A program made the position numbers and the translations under genes. DNA of 64,000 nucleotides, taken from contig NZ_WBZB01000039.1 in the NCBI RefSeq assembly GCF_009017255.1, forward strand, positions 1 through 64,000. The letters run 5' to 3'. Positions 26,214-35,194 of this stretch are shown here, in pieces. The notes under the pieces were generated by a model. It searched no databases and was not told the origin of the DNA. It saw only the letters and a program-made list of their open reading frames with translations. The DNA is from Alkaliphilus serpentinus. GTDB taxonomy: Bacteria > Bacillota > Clostridia > Peptostreptococcales > Natronincolaceae. Each line of letters starts with the position of its first letter. Position 1 is the stretch's first letter.

Positions 26214-26888
26214 TTAGCTAGTCTTTTTTTGTGCATAAAATTTCTCATCGGAAGAGATAAATGCAAAAAAAGTATCTTTAATGCTATCAATACTTTCTTT
26301 TTTGAGTTGATTAATTACCCATTTTTCATTATGACCTGCTTTCATGAGATTTTTTTTCATTAATTGACCATCCACGATTAATGTGATTGGAAGCTCCTCC
26401 TGCTGGGGTAAAATCTTTAAATCTTCCCTTAATACCTTCTGTTTTTCTGCTCTTGGAATTAGACTTAGGTCTCCATTGGTTTCTAAAATGGCATATTCAA
26501 TATCATGAAGATTGAGATAGTCTTTACCCCTTAGCTGTTCTAGTAAATCATTCATATTGATTCTTAGACGTTTAAGCTCATGCTGAACAAGCTTTCCCTT
26601 ATAAATCAGTATACTGGGCTTCCCACATATAAGCTCCCTCAGCCTTTCACTTTTTAGAGACATATAGGAGGTGATTATTTGCACAGATAATAATGTAATG
26701 ATGGGAACAATACCATTAAACAAAGGTATTGCTGCATTTTCCATTGGTGTAGTTGCTAAATCAGCAATCATAATCATGATAACCAACTCGAAGGGTTGCA
26801 TTTGAGCAATTTGACGTTTACCCATAACCCTCATGACAACAACAACAATAAAATATAAAATAAAAGCTCTGGTAAAGCTTATTAGCAT
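26214..26888 (-). CDS. DUF421 (YetF/YcaP-type) membrane protein
   Basis: The 224-residue protein has three N-terminal membrane helices, with RVMGKRQIAQMQPFELVIMI (about 20-39), and a cytoplasmic domain with GKPSILIYKGKL and INMNDLLEQLRGKDYLNLHDIEYAILE. These mark DUF421/YetF, which is linked to spore germination or envelope functions in Bacillus. It forms an operon with the DUF4363 gene. A second DUF421 gene is at 61778-62512, so this strain has two paralogues in 36 kb. Confidence 0.9.
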   Translation of the reverse strand: MLISFTRAFILYFIVVVVMRVMGKRQIAQMQPFELVIMIMIADLATTPMENAAIPLFNGIVPIITLLSVQIITSYMSLKSERLRELICGKPSILIYKGKLVQHELKRLRINMNDLLEQLRGKDYLNLHDIEYAILETNGDLSLIPRAEKQKVLREDLKILPQQEELPITLIVDGQLMKKNLMKAGHNEKWVINQLKKESIDSIKDTFFAFISSDEKFYAQKKTS

Positions 26889-26957
26889 AATTTGTTACCC
26901 CCATTATAGATTTTCTAATTTATTATTACCACCTAGCTGTGTTTTTATATGTAGAAA

Positions 26958-26986
26958 TAAAAAAATCCCACCCTTGGGTGAGATTG
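26958..26986 (-). terminator. Terminator of the aldehyde dehydrogenase gene
   Basis: ATCTCACCC/GGGTGGGAT pair on the minus strand (one G-U) and are followed by seven T residues. Confidence 0.8.
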
Positions 26987-27140
26987 ATATTTTTATATCA
27001 ATGCCTTGCTAGCGCAATGATAATTGTTGAATTGATGATGCTAGTTAACTAGTCAAAAAATACTAATATATATATTATAAATTTTATGCCTAATTCCTAG
27101 CTAAGTGACTAACTCAACCGTCAAGCTGTTGATTATCTAC

Positions 27141-28583
27141 TTATATCTCTATTGAAACAAACTTAATCTCTAAAAACTCCTCTATTCCATAATGACCGCC
27201 TTCTCTACCTATACCACTTTCTTTAAAGCCTCCGAAGGGAGCTTGGGGTGTTGAAGGTCTGCCATCATTAACTCCTATGATGCCATACTCCAAGGCTTCC
27301 ATCACCCGTATGCTCCTCGACAAGGATTGGGTAAAGAAATATGCAGCTAAGCCATAGCTACTGTTATTAGCCATTTTAATTACTTCTTCTTCAGAATTAA
27401 AAGAAATAATCGGCATGATGGGCCCAAAGGTCTCCTCCTTTGCGATAATCATATCTCCAGTTGCGCTGGCAATTACCGTAGGCTCCATAAAATATCCGCC
27501 CTTTTTATTTATGCCTAAATGCTGTCCTTTTCCTCCATAAACTAGCTTGCCACCCTTATCTAGGGCATCCTCTACATGCTTCTGTACCTTTTCAAAGCTA
27601 TTGGAATCAATTAGCGGTCCAATCTCTACCCCTTCAACTAACCCATTGCCCAATTTTAGATCCTTAATTCTTTCTACCAGCTTTCTTAAAAAAGCATCTA
27701 AAATATTCTCATGGACATAAAATCTATTTGAGGATATGCAGGTTTGACCACAGTTTCTAAACTTAGATGCTACAGCCCCGTCAACAGCTTTATCAATATC
27801 AGCATCCTCGAATACAATAAAGGGCGCATGACCACCTAACTCAAGGGATACCTTTTTAACTGTATCTGCCGACTGCTTCATCAGCTGCTTTCCAACCTCT
27901 GTTGAGCCTGTAAAAGTAAGCTTTTTCACCCTTTCATCCTCCATAAGGGCGGCACCAATTTGGCTAGAGACTCCCGTTACCATGTTTACAACCCCCGGTG
28001 GAAAACCCGCTGCTTCTACTAGTTCCATAAACTTGATTGCCGTTAAGGGAGTTTGACTTGCTGGCTTCAAAACCACTGTACACCCTGCTGCCAATGCTGG
28101 TGCCAGTTTCCTTGTAATCATTGCTAAGGGAAAATTCCATGGTGTTACTGCCGCAACTACACCTATAGGCTGCTTCAAAACCATAATCCTTTTTTCTTTA
28201 CTGGAGGCTGGAATTGTTTCTCCATATACCCTTTTGGCTTCCTCTGCATACCATTCTAAAAAGTTGGCTCCATATATACATTCTCCCACTGCTTCCTTTA
28301 GGGGTTTTCCTTGTTCTAAGGTCATAATTCGAGCTATTTCTTCCTTCTCCTCCATTACAAGGTCATATAGCTTCCTTAATAGACTACCCCTTGCAGAAGC
28401 AGGTAGTTGTGACCATTCTTTAAAGGCTCCATCGGCAGCATCAATAGCCTCCTTTGTTTCAGTTCCTCCACCCATGGGAACAGTTCCTAATAATTCTCCT
28501 GTAGCAGGATTATGTACCTCTATTCCTTTACCGTTTTTTGCCTCCACCCAACAGCCATTGATATACATTTTGTTATTCTTCAT
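27141..28583 (-). CDS. gabD: NAD(P)-dependent aldehyde dehydrogenase, succinate-semialdehyde type
   Basis: The 480-residue enzyme fits the GabD-like branch of the aldehyde dehydrogenase family. Motifs seen: TPWNFPLAMITRKLAPALAAG, cofactor loop TFTGSTEVGKQL, catalytic Glu in LELGGHAPFIVF, catalytic Cys in FRNCGQTCISSNR (near residue 280), and the C-terminal PFGGFKESGIGREGG. Succinate semialdehyde is the likely but unproven substrate. No GABA or butyrate genes are near, so the context is silent. RBS AAAGGAA and ATG at 28583. Confidence 0.88.
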   Translation of the reverse strand: MKNNKMYINGCWVEAKNGKGIEVHNPATGELLGTVPMGGGTETKEAIDAADGAFKEWSQLPASARGSLLRKLYDLVMEEKEEIARIMTLEQGKPLKEAVGECIYGANFLEWYAEEAKRVYGETIPASSKEKRIMVLKQPIGVVAAVTPWNFPLAMITRKLAPALAAGCTVVLKPASQTPLTAIKFMELVEAAGFPPGVVNMVTGVSSQIGAALMEDERVKKLTFTGSTEVGKQLMKQSADTVKKVSLELGGHAPFIVFEDADIDKAVDGAVASKFRNCGQTCISSNRFYVHENILDAFLRKLVERIKDLKLGNGLVEGVEIGPLIDSNSFEKVQKHVEDALDKGGKLVYGGKGQHLGINKKGGYFMEPTVIASATGDMIIAKEETFGPIMPIISFNSEEEVIKMANNSSYGLAAYFFTQSLSRSIRVMEALEYGIIGVNDGRPSTPQAPFGGFKESGIGREGGHYGIEEFLEIKFVSIEI

Positions 28584-28698
28584 TTATAATCATTCCTTTC
28601 TAGTGTAGCCTTTATCAAAGGTTAGATTGTTTTGCTTTATATATTTTTCTTATTTTTTTGCCTATTCCTTTTTCCTTAATACTTCTTACTTATTCCAT

Positions 28699-28789
28699 AT
28701 TACCTATTACCTATTACCTGTTACCTATTACCTATTACCTGTTACCTATTACCTGTTACCTATTACCTGTTACCTATTACCTATTACCT
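28699..28789. repeat. 13-copy tandem heptamer array, RTTACCT
   Basis: Thirteen perfect consecutive 7-bp units read ATTACCT or GTTACCT. The order of the first base is A A A G A A G A G A G A A. Degenerate copies flank the array. Seven is not a multiple of three, so all frames stay open and the reading frames through it are artefacts. On the minus strand the unit is AGGTAAY. It fills most of the gap 28584-28908 upstream of gabD, in which I see no gene. Function unknown; slipped-strand variation is likely. Confidence 0.9.
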
Positions 28790-28908
28790 ATACCCTATTT
28801 ATACTATCCTATTCTTATTGCTACTCCTTATAACCTTTAAACTCCTTTTTAGAAGATACTACCATATTATTTGATATTAAAACAAGGCCTTCTTTTTATT
28901 TACCAGAA

Positions 28909-28949
28909 AACCCTGTAGCTTGCAATTAATAAGTCTTCAGCAGGGTTAT
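28909..28949 (-). terminator. Weak terminator of the M20 amidohydrolase gene
   Basis: AACCCTG and CAGGGTT pair on the minus strand around a long partly paired loop, followed by TTCTGG. The hairpin begins in the stop codon region. Confidence 0.5.
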
Positions 28950-30145
28950 TTAATTTTTCCACCTAAGGCCTTTAAAGTATTTAAGATTTGCATCATTACC
29001 CCAATTTTTAAACAATCCTCATCAATATCGAAGTGCTGTGTATGACCACAATGGACTATTCCTTTATCGGGATTACCTGAACCCAGAACAAAAAACACTC
29101 CAGGTAGGGCTTCTGTAAAATATGCAAAGTCCTCCACCCCTAGACTAACCTTTGATATGTTAATTGTATTCTCTTTGCCCAAAAACTCTATAGAGTTTTC
29201 TTCAACCAATTTAACCAGGGGATCATGGTTTATTAAAGCGATATACCCCTCTTCTATATTGAGATGTCCTTCACCCCCTAGTGATGTAGCCACTCCTGTA
29301 ACCACTTCTTGAACTCTCTTTAAAACCATTTCCCTTGTGGTAGGATTGATGGTCCTAACTGTTCCACCCATTTCAACCATTTCTGCAAGGATGTTATTTT
29401 GTGCGCCGCCGCTGATGGTTCCGAGGCTTATGACAGCCGAATCCCTTGGGTCAACATCCCTAGCGATTATTGTTTGAAGGGCGGAGATTATATGGGCTGC
29501 TATTACAATGGAATCGTGTCCTCCGTGGGGATAGGCTCCATGGCTACTGGTACCTTTGACTTTAATACCAATGGTATCCGATTGAGCATTCATTTGGCCG
29601 TATCGAAGGGCGATCTTTCCTACCGGCAACTCCGATGAAACATGCAAACCAAATATGGCTTCAACCTTTGGATTTTCCAGCACTCCATCCTCAATCATGG
29701 GTTTAGCTCCTCCAATGGTCTCCTCAGCAGGCTGAAATATTAGCTTGACCTTGCCAGATAAGCTGTCTCTATGGTTATTTAAAATTTTTGCCGCCCCCAA
29801 CAGAATTGTCATATGGGCATCATGGCCGCATGAATGCATTACACCTTTTTTACTTGAGGAATATGGAGTTTTTTTTAGATCCTCCATCGGAAGGGCATCC
29901 ATATCAGCTCTAAGGCCAATGGTTTTCCCTCCCTTACTGCCATGGATAATTGCCACTACCCCATGATGATTGATAAAGGTGCTGTACTCAATACCCATCT
30001 CCTTTAAGTATTCAATAATTTTTTCCTTTGTTCTTGTCTCCTTTGTTGAAAGTTCTGGATTTCTATGGAAATCCCTTCTAATTTCTATTAGCCAATCAAA
30101 TATTCCTAGAACTTCTTTATATAAATCTGCAGTATTAAACTTCAT
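28946..30145 (-). CDS. M20 family amidohydrolase (N-acyl-amino acid hydrolase type)
   Basis: This 399-residue metalloenzyme hydrolyses amide bonds of acylated amino acids or peptides. Metal ligands and family motifs are visible: GLRADMDALPM (about 80-90), MHSCGHDAHM (about 105-114), FQPAEETIGGA (about 139-149), GLHVSSELPVG, and the late VEDFAYF and HTQHFDIDED. I start at the ATG at 30145, overlapping the end of the upstream gene by 11 bp with GGAG upstream. The overlap with an LD-carboxypeptidase gene suggests coupled peptide or murein-fragment turnover. Confidence 0.9.
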   Translation of the reverse strand: MKFNTADLYKEVLGIFDWLIEIRRDFHRNPELSTKETRTKEKIIEYLKEMGIEYSTFINHHGVVAIIHGSKGGKTIGLRADMDALPMEDLKKTPYSSSKKGVMHSCGHDAHMTILLGAAKILNNHRDSLSGKVKLIFQPAEETIGGAKPMIEDGVLENPKVEAIFGLHVSSELPVGKIALRYGQMNAQSDTIGIKVKGTSSHGAYPHGGHDSIVIAAHIISALQTIIARDVDPRDSAVISLGTISGGAQNNILAEMVEMGGTVRTINPTTREMVLKRVQEVVTGVATSLGGEGHLNIEEGYIALINHDPLVKLVEENSIEFLGKENTINISKVSLGVEDFAYFTEALPGVFFVLGSGNPDKGIVHCGHTQHFDIDEDCLKIGVMMQILNTLKALGGKIK

Positions 30146-31061
30146 CCAACACACTCTCCTGTATCAGTATTTTACCCTCTTCGGCATTTATTGTGGTTCT
30201 AGCACCTAAAGGAAGGGTAATATTGGGTTTGCAATGGCCTGCCATTAAATTATATAAAATAGGTATATTATGGGGCAACTTCTCTTTAAATAGCTTATAT
30301 AGCGGTACATCCTTATGGTCCTCCTGATAACAGCAATCCTTAAAGTTTCCAATTATAATTCCCGCTACCTCCTCTAGCTTTCCAGCTAAAGATAGCTGGG
30401 TAAGCATTCTATCAATTTTATACCCTTCCTCCTTGATATCCTCAACAAATAGTATCCTTCCCTTCGTTTCTATTTCATAGGGTGTTCCAAGGGTGGATAC
30501 AATCATTGATAAATTTCCCCCCGTTAATATACCAGAGGCAATACCCCTTCTTAATGTATGAATTTCATAGAAGGGGGGATTATTAATTTCATATGAGCCT
30601 TTATTGATCATTATCGTATTTAGTAGACTACTGGCTGTAAATTCATCCATATGAGGGATATTTAAAGCCATTGGACCATGGAAGGTTATCAGTCTTGATA
30701 GCTGATTGATAGCTATATGGATGGCTGTTATATCACTATAGCCAATAAAGATTTTTGGATTTTTCATAATCATATCAAAGTCAATATTTTTCAGTAGCCT
30801 TTGGGAACCATAACCACCTCTTAAAGACACTATTCCCTTTATTTCTTTGTTGCTAAAGTAGTTGTTAATATCCTTTACTCTGATAGAATCATCTCCTGCT
30901 AAGTATCTGTCCTTTGAATAGCAGCTTTCTCCCACCTCAATTCTAAAGCCCATTGCCTTGAATTTTTCTATTGCTTGATCTAATTGTTTACCTTGTAGGG
31001 GACTGGCTGGAGCCACTATCCCTATTAAATCACCTTTTTCTAGTCCTTTGGGCTTAATCAT
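30135..31061 (-). CDS. ldcA: LD-carboxypeptidase, peptidase family S66
   Basis: This 308-residue enzyme cuts the L-D bond of murein tetrapeptides in recycling, or is a MccF-like self-protection relative. The nucleophile Ser lies in FIGYSDITAIH, preceded by VSLRGGYGSQRLL. Later conserved parts are GGNLSMIVSTLGTPYE and EDIKEEGYKIDRML, and the C-terminal His lies near GHCKPN. I pick the ATG at 31061 (MIKPKGLEKGD), because the family begins this way; the RBS GGGGG is not strong. It overlaps the M20 gene downstream. Confidence 0.9.
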   Translation of the reverse strand: MIKPKGLEKGDLIGIVAPASPLQGKQLDQAIEKFKAMGFRIEVGESCYSKDRYLAGDDSIRVKDINNYFSNKEIKGIVSLRGGYGSQRLLKNIDFDMIMKNPKIFIGYSDITAIHIAINQLSRLITFHGPMALNIPHMDEFTASSLLNTIMINKGSYEINNPPFYEIHTLRRGIASGILTGGNLSMIVSTLGTPYEIETKGRILFVEDIKEEGYKIDRMLTQLSLAGKLEEVAGIIIGNFKDCCYQEDHKDVPLYKLFKEKLPHNIPILYNLMAGHCKPNITLPLGARTTINAEEGKILIQESVLDEV

Positions 31062-31212
31062 GTTTTCAACCCCCAATGTATAGAATACTATTATCAATCA
31101 CATTATAACCATTCACACTATTATATGAATCTATTAGTTATTTTGTTTTAATAACCCTTTTATTGTGATATAATTTTTTTCGGTGAATATTATTTCTTCA
31201 GGAGGTGGTATA

Positions 31213-32043
31213 TTGTCAGTTCTAAAGGCTATTATTTTGGGAATCGTGCAAGGTTTAACGGAGTTTTTACCTGTAAGTAGCTCTGGACATCTATCAATTA
31301 CGCAGTATTTATTAAAGGTTCCTGAGGATAATGTACTGTTTTTAACGGTTATGCTTCATTTAGGCACCCTTATTTCAGTGTTTTTTGTATATAGTAAAGA
31401 TATATTTCTAATGATTGTGGAGTTTTTCAAGTTCATATTTGACGTGATGAGTGGAAAGGGTTTTTCCTTAGAAAATCAGCATAGGAAGCTTGCCGCCATG
31501 ATTATTGTTGCAACAATTCCAACGGGCTTTATGGGGATTTTTTTTAAAGACCTATTTGCCAGTTTTTATACCTCCCAGTTGGTGGTGGGAGTTGCCCTTC
31601 TAATTACTGGTACCCTTTTATGGGCTGCTGAAAAGTTCAATAGTGGGAGAAGAGATATTGGTGATATGAAATGGTATGATGCAGCCTTTGTAGGTTTTTT
31701 TCAAGGCCTGGCCATAACCCCAGGCATATCCCGCTCGGGTTCAACCATTGTAGGTTCATTGTTTAGAGGCTTTAATAAGGAGTTGGCGACAAAGTTTTCC
31801 TTCCTTATATCTATTCCAGCCATTTTGGGAGCAACGGTTTTTGAGGTGAAGGGAGCCTTAGAGGTTGGCTTAGGGGATTTAACCTTTGGAGTTTTATTGG
31901 CTGGTATTCTTGCAGCCTTCCTATCTGGGGTATTTGCCATAAGAAGCCTAATAAACTTCATCAAAAAAGAGAAGCTCTATTACTTCTCTTTTTATACCTG
32001 GACCCTTGGGGCCATCATTATTGTTTGGACTATAGTAAGATAA
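31213..32043 (+). CDS. uppP: Undecaprenyl-diphosphatase UppP (BacA)
   Basis: UppP dephosphorylates undecaprenyl pyrophosphate at the membrane, so the lipid carrier can be re-used for cell-wall synthesis. It can raise bacitracin resistance. The 276-residue protein has about eight helices and the hallmark motifs GLTEFLPVSSSGHLSI (near residues 13-28) and PGISRSGSTIVGSLFRG. The start is TTG at 31213, 6-7 bases after GGAGGTGG. A terminator follows. Confidence 0.95.
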   Translation: MSVLKAIILGIVQGLTEFLPVSSSGHLSITQYLLKVPEDNVLFLTVMLHLGTLISVFFVYSKDIFLMIVEFFKFIFDVMSGKGFSLENQHRKLAAMIIVATIPTGFMGIFFKDLFASFYTSQLVVGVALLITGTLLWAAEKFNSGRRDIGDMKWYDAAFVGFFQGLAITPGISRSGSTIVGSLFRGFNKELATKFSFLISIPAILGATVFEVKGALEVGLGDLTFGVLLAGILAAFLSGVFAIRSLINFIKKEKLYYFSFYTWTLGAIIIVWTIVR

Positions 32044-32051
32044 AAGATTGA

Positions 32052-32083
32052 AAGGTGCTTAGAAAAGTCTAAGCATCTTTTTT
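32052..32083 (+). terminator. Terminator of uppP
   Basis: AGGTGCTTAGA and TCTAAGCATCT pair (one G-U) and are followed by TTTTTTAA. Confidence 0.8.
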
Positions 32084-32091
32084 AATGTTGA

Positions 32092-32158
32092 TCACTTTTC
32101 ACTTTTCACTTTTTATTTTTAATTTTTCACTTATTCCCTATTACTTATTCCCTATTTC
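32092..32158. repeat. CACTTTT / CTTATTCCCTATTA simple repeat
   Basis: Three TTTTCACTTTT-type units lead into two near-identical 14-bp units (CTTATTCCCTATTA and a CTTATTCCCTATTT copy). It lies between the converging uppP and MazG genes and covers the last codon of the latter. Confidence 0.6.
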
Positions 32159-32478
32159 CTCGTCCACCTATCAGCATCACGGGTATTAAACTTATCCATC
32201 ATCCTATAAAAGGCTTCCTCTAAATCTATATTTAGGGAATTGGCAAAACAGGTTAGAATAAACATACAGTCAGCCAACTCCATTGCCACACTATTTTCGG
32301 GCTCATCCTTTCTTTTGGGCTTTTCTCCATATAAATGATTGATCTCCCTTGCAAGCTCTCCTGCCTCTTCTGTTAATCTGGCCATTAGTGCCAATGGGCT
32401 AAAATATCCCTCTTTAAACTGACCTATATAATCATCCACCTGCTGCTGCATTCCCTTAATGGTAAGATTTTTATCCAT
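32152..32478 (-). CDS. MazG-like nucleotide pyrophosphohydrolase
   Basis: The 108-residue all-alpha protein of the MazG/YpjD superfamily probably hydrolyses (d)NTPs to monophosphates. The metal-binding pattern is visible as LTEEAGELAREI (about 35-46) and ELADCMFILTCFAN (about 67-80). Its length suits a single-domain MazG. RBS GGGAGG is well placed before the ATG. Its 3-prime end runs into the AT-rich repeat at 32092-32158. It is monocistronic. Confidence 0.9.
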   Translation of the reverse strand: MDKNLTIKGMQQQVDDYIGQFKEGYFSPLALMARLTEEAGELAREINHLYGEKPKRKDEPENSVAMELADCMFILTCFANSLNIDLEEAFYRMMDKFNTRDADRWTRK

Positions 32479-32601
32479 AAGAATCCACCTCCCTTTTAAT
32501 GATTTCTATGTAAGAACCTTTTCTCCTGCATAACTAATGACTAGATATTCTAAACCTTCAATAATAGTATTTTCACTATGTTCATAATTATCGCTTTTAC
32601 A

Positions 32602-32641
32602 CAAAAAACCCCTGCAAAACAGAAGGATGTTTTACAGGAGT
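32602..32641 (-). terminator. Terminator of the cupin gene
   Basis: CTCCTGTAAAACA and TGTTTTGCAGGGG pair on the minus strand, followed by TTTTTTG. The rest of 32479-32739 holds no visible gene. Confidence 0.8.
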
Positions 32642-32739
32642 CATTAACTGATCAACAGTGGTTAACGGTGAACTCCATCACCTATGTATCGAAGACATAT
32701 ACCCTTTTATAGTAAAGATTGGTGATAATCAAGGCCTTA

Positions 32740-33030
32740 TTATTTAAGCTGTTCTTTATCAAAATGAAAGGTATATGCCTTATTAATTCGTTTCTTAACC
32801 TCCCAATGGCATTTAAGTCCTTTAGGGAAAATTACAAGCATGTTCTCCTTTATATGAACCTCTTCATCCTCTGTAGTTACAATTACATCTCCGTCAAATA
32901 CATATGCCGTCTCTTCCTCAGGATACTCCCAACCGAAGGAGCTAGGTTCACAATTCCATCTATTCCATGTGTCCACACCAAGGCCTTGGGCATCCTTATA
33001 GCTAAGCTGAAACACCTTTATCTTGTCCAT
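32740..33030 (-). CDS. Small cupin-domain protein
   Basis: The 96-residue protein fits a single cupin barrel of the DUF861 (Cupin_3) type: EYPEEETAYVFDGDVIVTTEDEEVHIKENMLVIFPKGLKCHWEV. The usual His ligands are mostly absent, with only CHW near the end of the barrel, so metal binding is doubtful. RBS GAGGAG before the ATG. It is monocistronic with a terminator behind. Its substrate or partner is unknown. Confidence 0.82.
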   Translation of the reverse strand: MDKIKVFQLSYKDAQGLGVDTWNRWNCEPSSFGWEYPEEETAYVFDGDVIVTTEDEEVHIKENMLVIFPKGLKCHWEVKKRINKAYTFHFDKEQLK

Positions 33031-33160
33031 TATTCACTTCTCCTCTTGAATAAATAATTATTATTATATCATATTTCTCCCATTTCATAACAAATAAAAA
33101 AAAGAGTTACATTATATATCCTCCTAAATATTTCATATATAACATTCTAGGCGTAATAAT

Positions 33161-33192
33161 AAAAGGTTTCCCATTTAATCGAGAAACCTTTA
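33161..33192 (-). terminator. Terminator of asnB
   Basis: AAAGGTTTC/GAAACCTTT stem with a loop of about 12 bases, followed by TTATTATT on the minus strand, just after the asnB stop. Confidence 0.7.
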
Positions 33193-33201
33193 TTATTTTT
33201 A

Positions 33202-35043
33202 TTACCTAATCTCCACCTTATATTCCCTCATCCAAATATCCATTTGAATTAAATATGCTATCAACTGAGGACCTGTCATCAATTGGCCAAACCACGGGGT
33301 TTTTAAGGTTTCGCCTCCACTTTCTATTAGCTGTATTGCCTTTTCTCTACTGATTAATTGAAGTATCGGAGAATGCTTATTCTCAATAATCTTCTTTAAG
33401 ATTTTCTGAACCTCCTTTAAATAGGAAGGATTATGGGTTTTGGGATAAGGACTTTTCTTCCTTTCAATTACATCTTGGGGCAGTATTCCCTCTAAGGCCT
33501 TTCTTAGTAGTCCCTTTTCTCTACCCTGGTAAAATTTCATATCCCATGGTATATTCCATACATACTCCACAAGCCACTGATCTGCAAAGGGAACCCTAAC
33601 CTCAAGGCCATTAGCCATACTCATTCGATCCTTTCTATTTAAGAGGGTCACCATAAACCACTTTAGATTTAAGTAAAAGATTTCTCTTATCCTTTTTTCC
33701 AAGGGGCTATCTCCTTCAAAGGTAGGTACCTCCCTTAATGTATTCTTATATTGTAGATCTACATACTCAGCTATAGGCAACTTGGCAAATTCTTTGGATA
33801 ATATCCCCTGCCTTTCATTGATAGCCTGGGACCATGGGAAGGTATTGGCATTGTATAATTCTTCCCTTGTAAACCATGGGTAACCACCAAATATTTCATC
33901 TGCGCATTCCCCTGATAATGCCACTGTTGCCTGCTGCCTAACCTCTTTACAGAATAAGTACAGGGAGGAGTCTACATCCGCCATCCCTGGCAAGTCACTG
34001 GCTAATACAGCTTTATGAAGGGCTTCAGCCAATTGAGGTGTGTCTACTATTACTGAATAATGATTAGAGTCAATGGCTTTTTGCATCTTGTCTATCCATT
34101 CCTTATCGGAATTAGGTTGAAAGACACTAGGTTGAAAATAAGTTTCATTATCAAAATAATCTATTGAAAAGGTCTTTAACTTTCCCTTTCCTTCCCTTTC
34201 AAATGCTTTAGCAGTTACTGCTGATATACAGCTGGAGTCTAATCCCCCAGATAAAAAGGTGCAGACAGGAACGTCAGAAATTAATTGCCTTTCTATTGCA
34301 TCCATCAATAAGAATTTTACATGCTCCACTGTTGTATTAAAATCTTCAGTGTGGGCCTTACTCTGCAGCTGCCAATATTGCCGTATTTCTAAGCCTTCTC
34401 TACTATAAATTAAATAATGGGCTGGCGGCACCTCTTTAATATGCTTAAACACTGCTTTACCGGGAGTTCTGGCAGGTCCTAGGGCAAATAGCTCTAATAT
34501 ACCCTCCTCCTCAATAACAGAGGGAACCGCCGGATTAGCTAGTATTGCTTTAATCTCTGAAGCAAAAACAAAGCTTGTGTCTACCTTGGAATAGAATAAT
34601 GGTTTTACCCCCAGTCGGTCTCTGGCTAGAAACAACTCTTTTTTTTCTTCATCCCATATTCCAAAGGCATAAATTCCATTAAGCTTGTTGAGACAATCCC
34701 TGCCCCATTCAATATAAGCTGTTAGTAGAACCTCTGTGTCTGAGTAGGATTGAAAGCCATAGCCTCTATTAACAAGAAGCTTTCTAACGTCCTCTGTATT
34801 ATAAAGCTCTCCGTTATAGATTATTGTATACCTTCTTCCATCTACAATTCTCGTCATTGGCTGCCCACCACCCTCAGGGTCTACAACTATTAGCCTCCGG
34901 TGCCCTAACAAAGCATTGGTTGTTGCATACACTCCTTCTGCATCAGGCCCCCTTTTGGATAAGGTAGTGATCATCTTATCCATGACAACCCCTCTATCTA
35001 GTAAATTCTTTTCATAATCAACCCATCCAACAAAACCACACAT
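33202..35043 (-). CDS. asnB: Asparagine synthase, glutamine-hydrolysing
   Basis: AsnB makes asparagine from aspartate with glutamine and ATP. The 613-residue protein begins MCGFVGWVD, so Cys2 becomes the N-terminal nucleophile of the class II glutaminase domain (about 1-210; RLIVVDPEGGGQPM, YNGELYN). The synthetase domain (about 230-610) has the PP-loop FLSGGLDSSCIS and ALSGECADEIFGGYPW. I use the ATG at 35043, 9 bases after AAGGAG; an open frame to 35109 would bury the catalytic Cys. It is divergent from an ABC exporter. Confidence 0.95.
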   Translation of the reverse strand: MCGFVGWVDYEKNLLDRGVVMDKMITTLSKRGPDAEGVYATTNALLGHRRLIVVDPEGGGQPMTRIVDGRRYTIIYNGELYNTEDVRKLLVNRGYGFQSYSDTEVLLTAYIEWGRDCLNKLNGIYAFGIWDEEKKELFLARDRLGVKPLFYSKVDTSFVFASEIKAILANPAVPSVIEEEGILELFALGPARTPGKAVFKHIKEVPPAHYLIYSREGLEIRQYWQLQSKAHTEDFNTTVEHVKFLLMDAIERQLISDVPVCTFLSGGLDSSCISAVTAKAFEREGKGKLKTFSIDYFDNETYFQPSVFQPNSDKEWIDKMQKAIDSNHYSVIVDTPQLAEALHKAVLASDLPGMADVDSSLYLFCKEVRQQATVALSGECADEIFGGYPWFTREELYNANTFPWSQAINERQGILSKEFAKLPIAEYVDLQYKNTLREVPTFEGDSPLEKRIREIFYLNLKWFMVTLLNRKDRMSMANGLEVRVPFADQWLVEYVWNIPWDMKFYQGREKGLLRKALEGILPQDVIERKKSPYPKTHNPSYLKEVQKILKKIIENKHSPILQLISREKAIQLIESGGETLKTPWFGQLMTGPQLIAYLIQMDIWMREYKVEIR

Positions 35044-35194
35044 TCCCTTCATCTCCTTCAAAGTCCTAATAAATTTCCATATAATTAGAATATGATTACT
35101 ATAGTTCATATGAGTTTGTCTTCATTAAATGTTTAATATGTGCTATAATTATTTCGTTAGTGGGCCGAAAAGTTTATACGAAAAAGGTGATTGA

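Noticed and set aside
28699-28789. CRISPR array or telomere-like repeat
   Set aside because: The units are 7 bp and contiguous with no spacers; no cas genes or chromosome-end features are present.
28627-28840. Open reading frames of 60-68 codons on the plus strand rich in Y, L, P, T
   Set aside because: They run through the RTTACCT heptamer array, where every frame is open by arithmetic; there is no RBS or protein-like composition.
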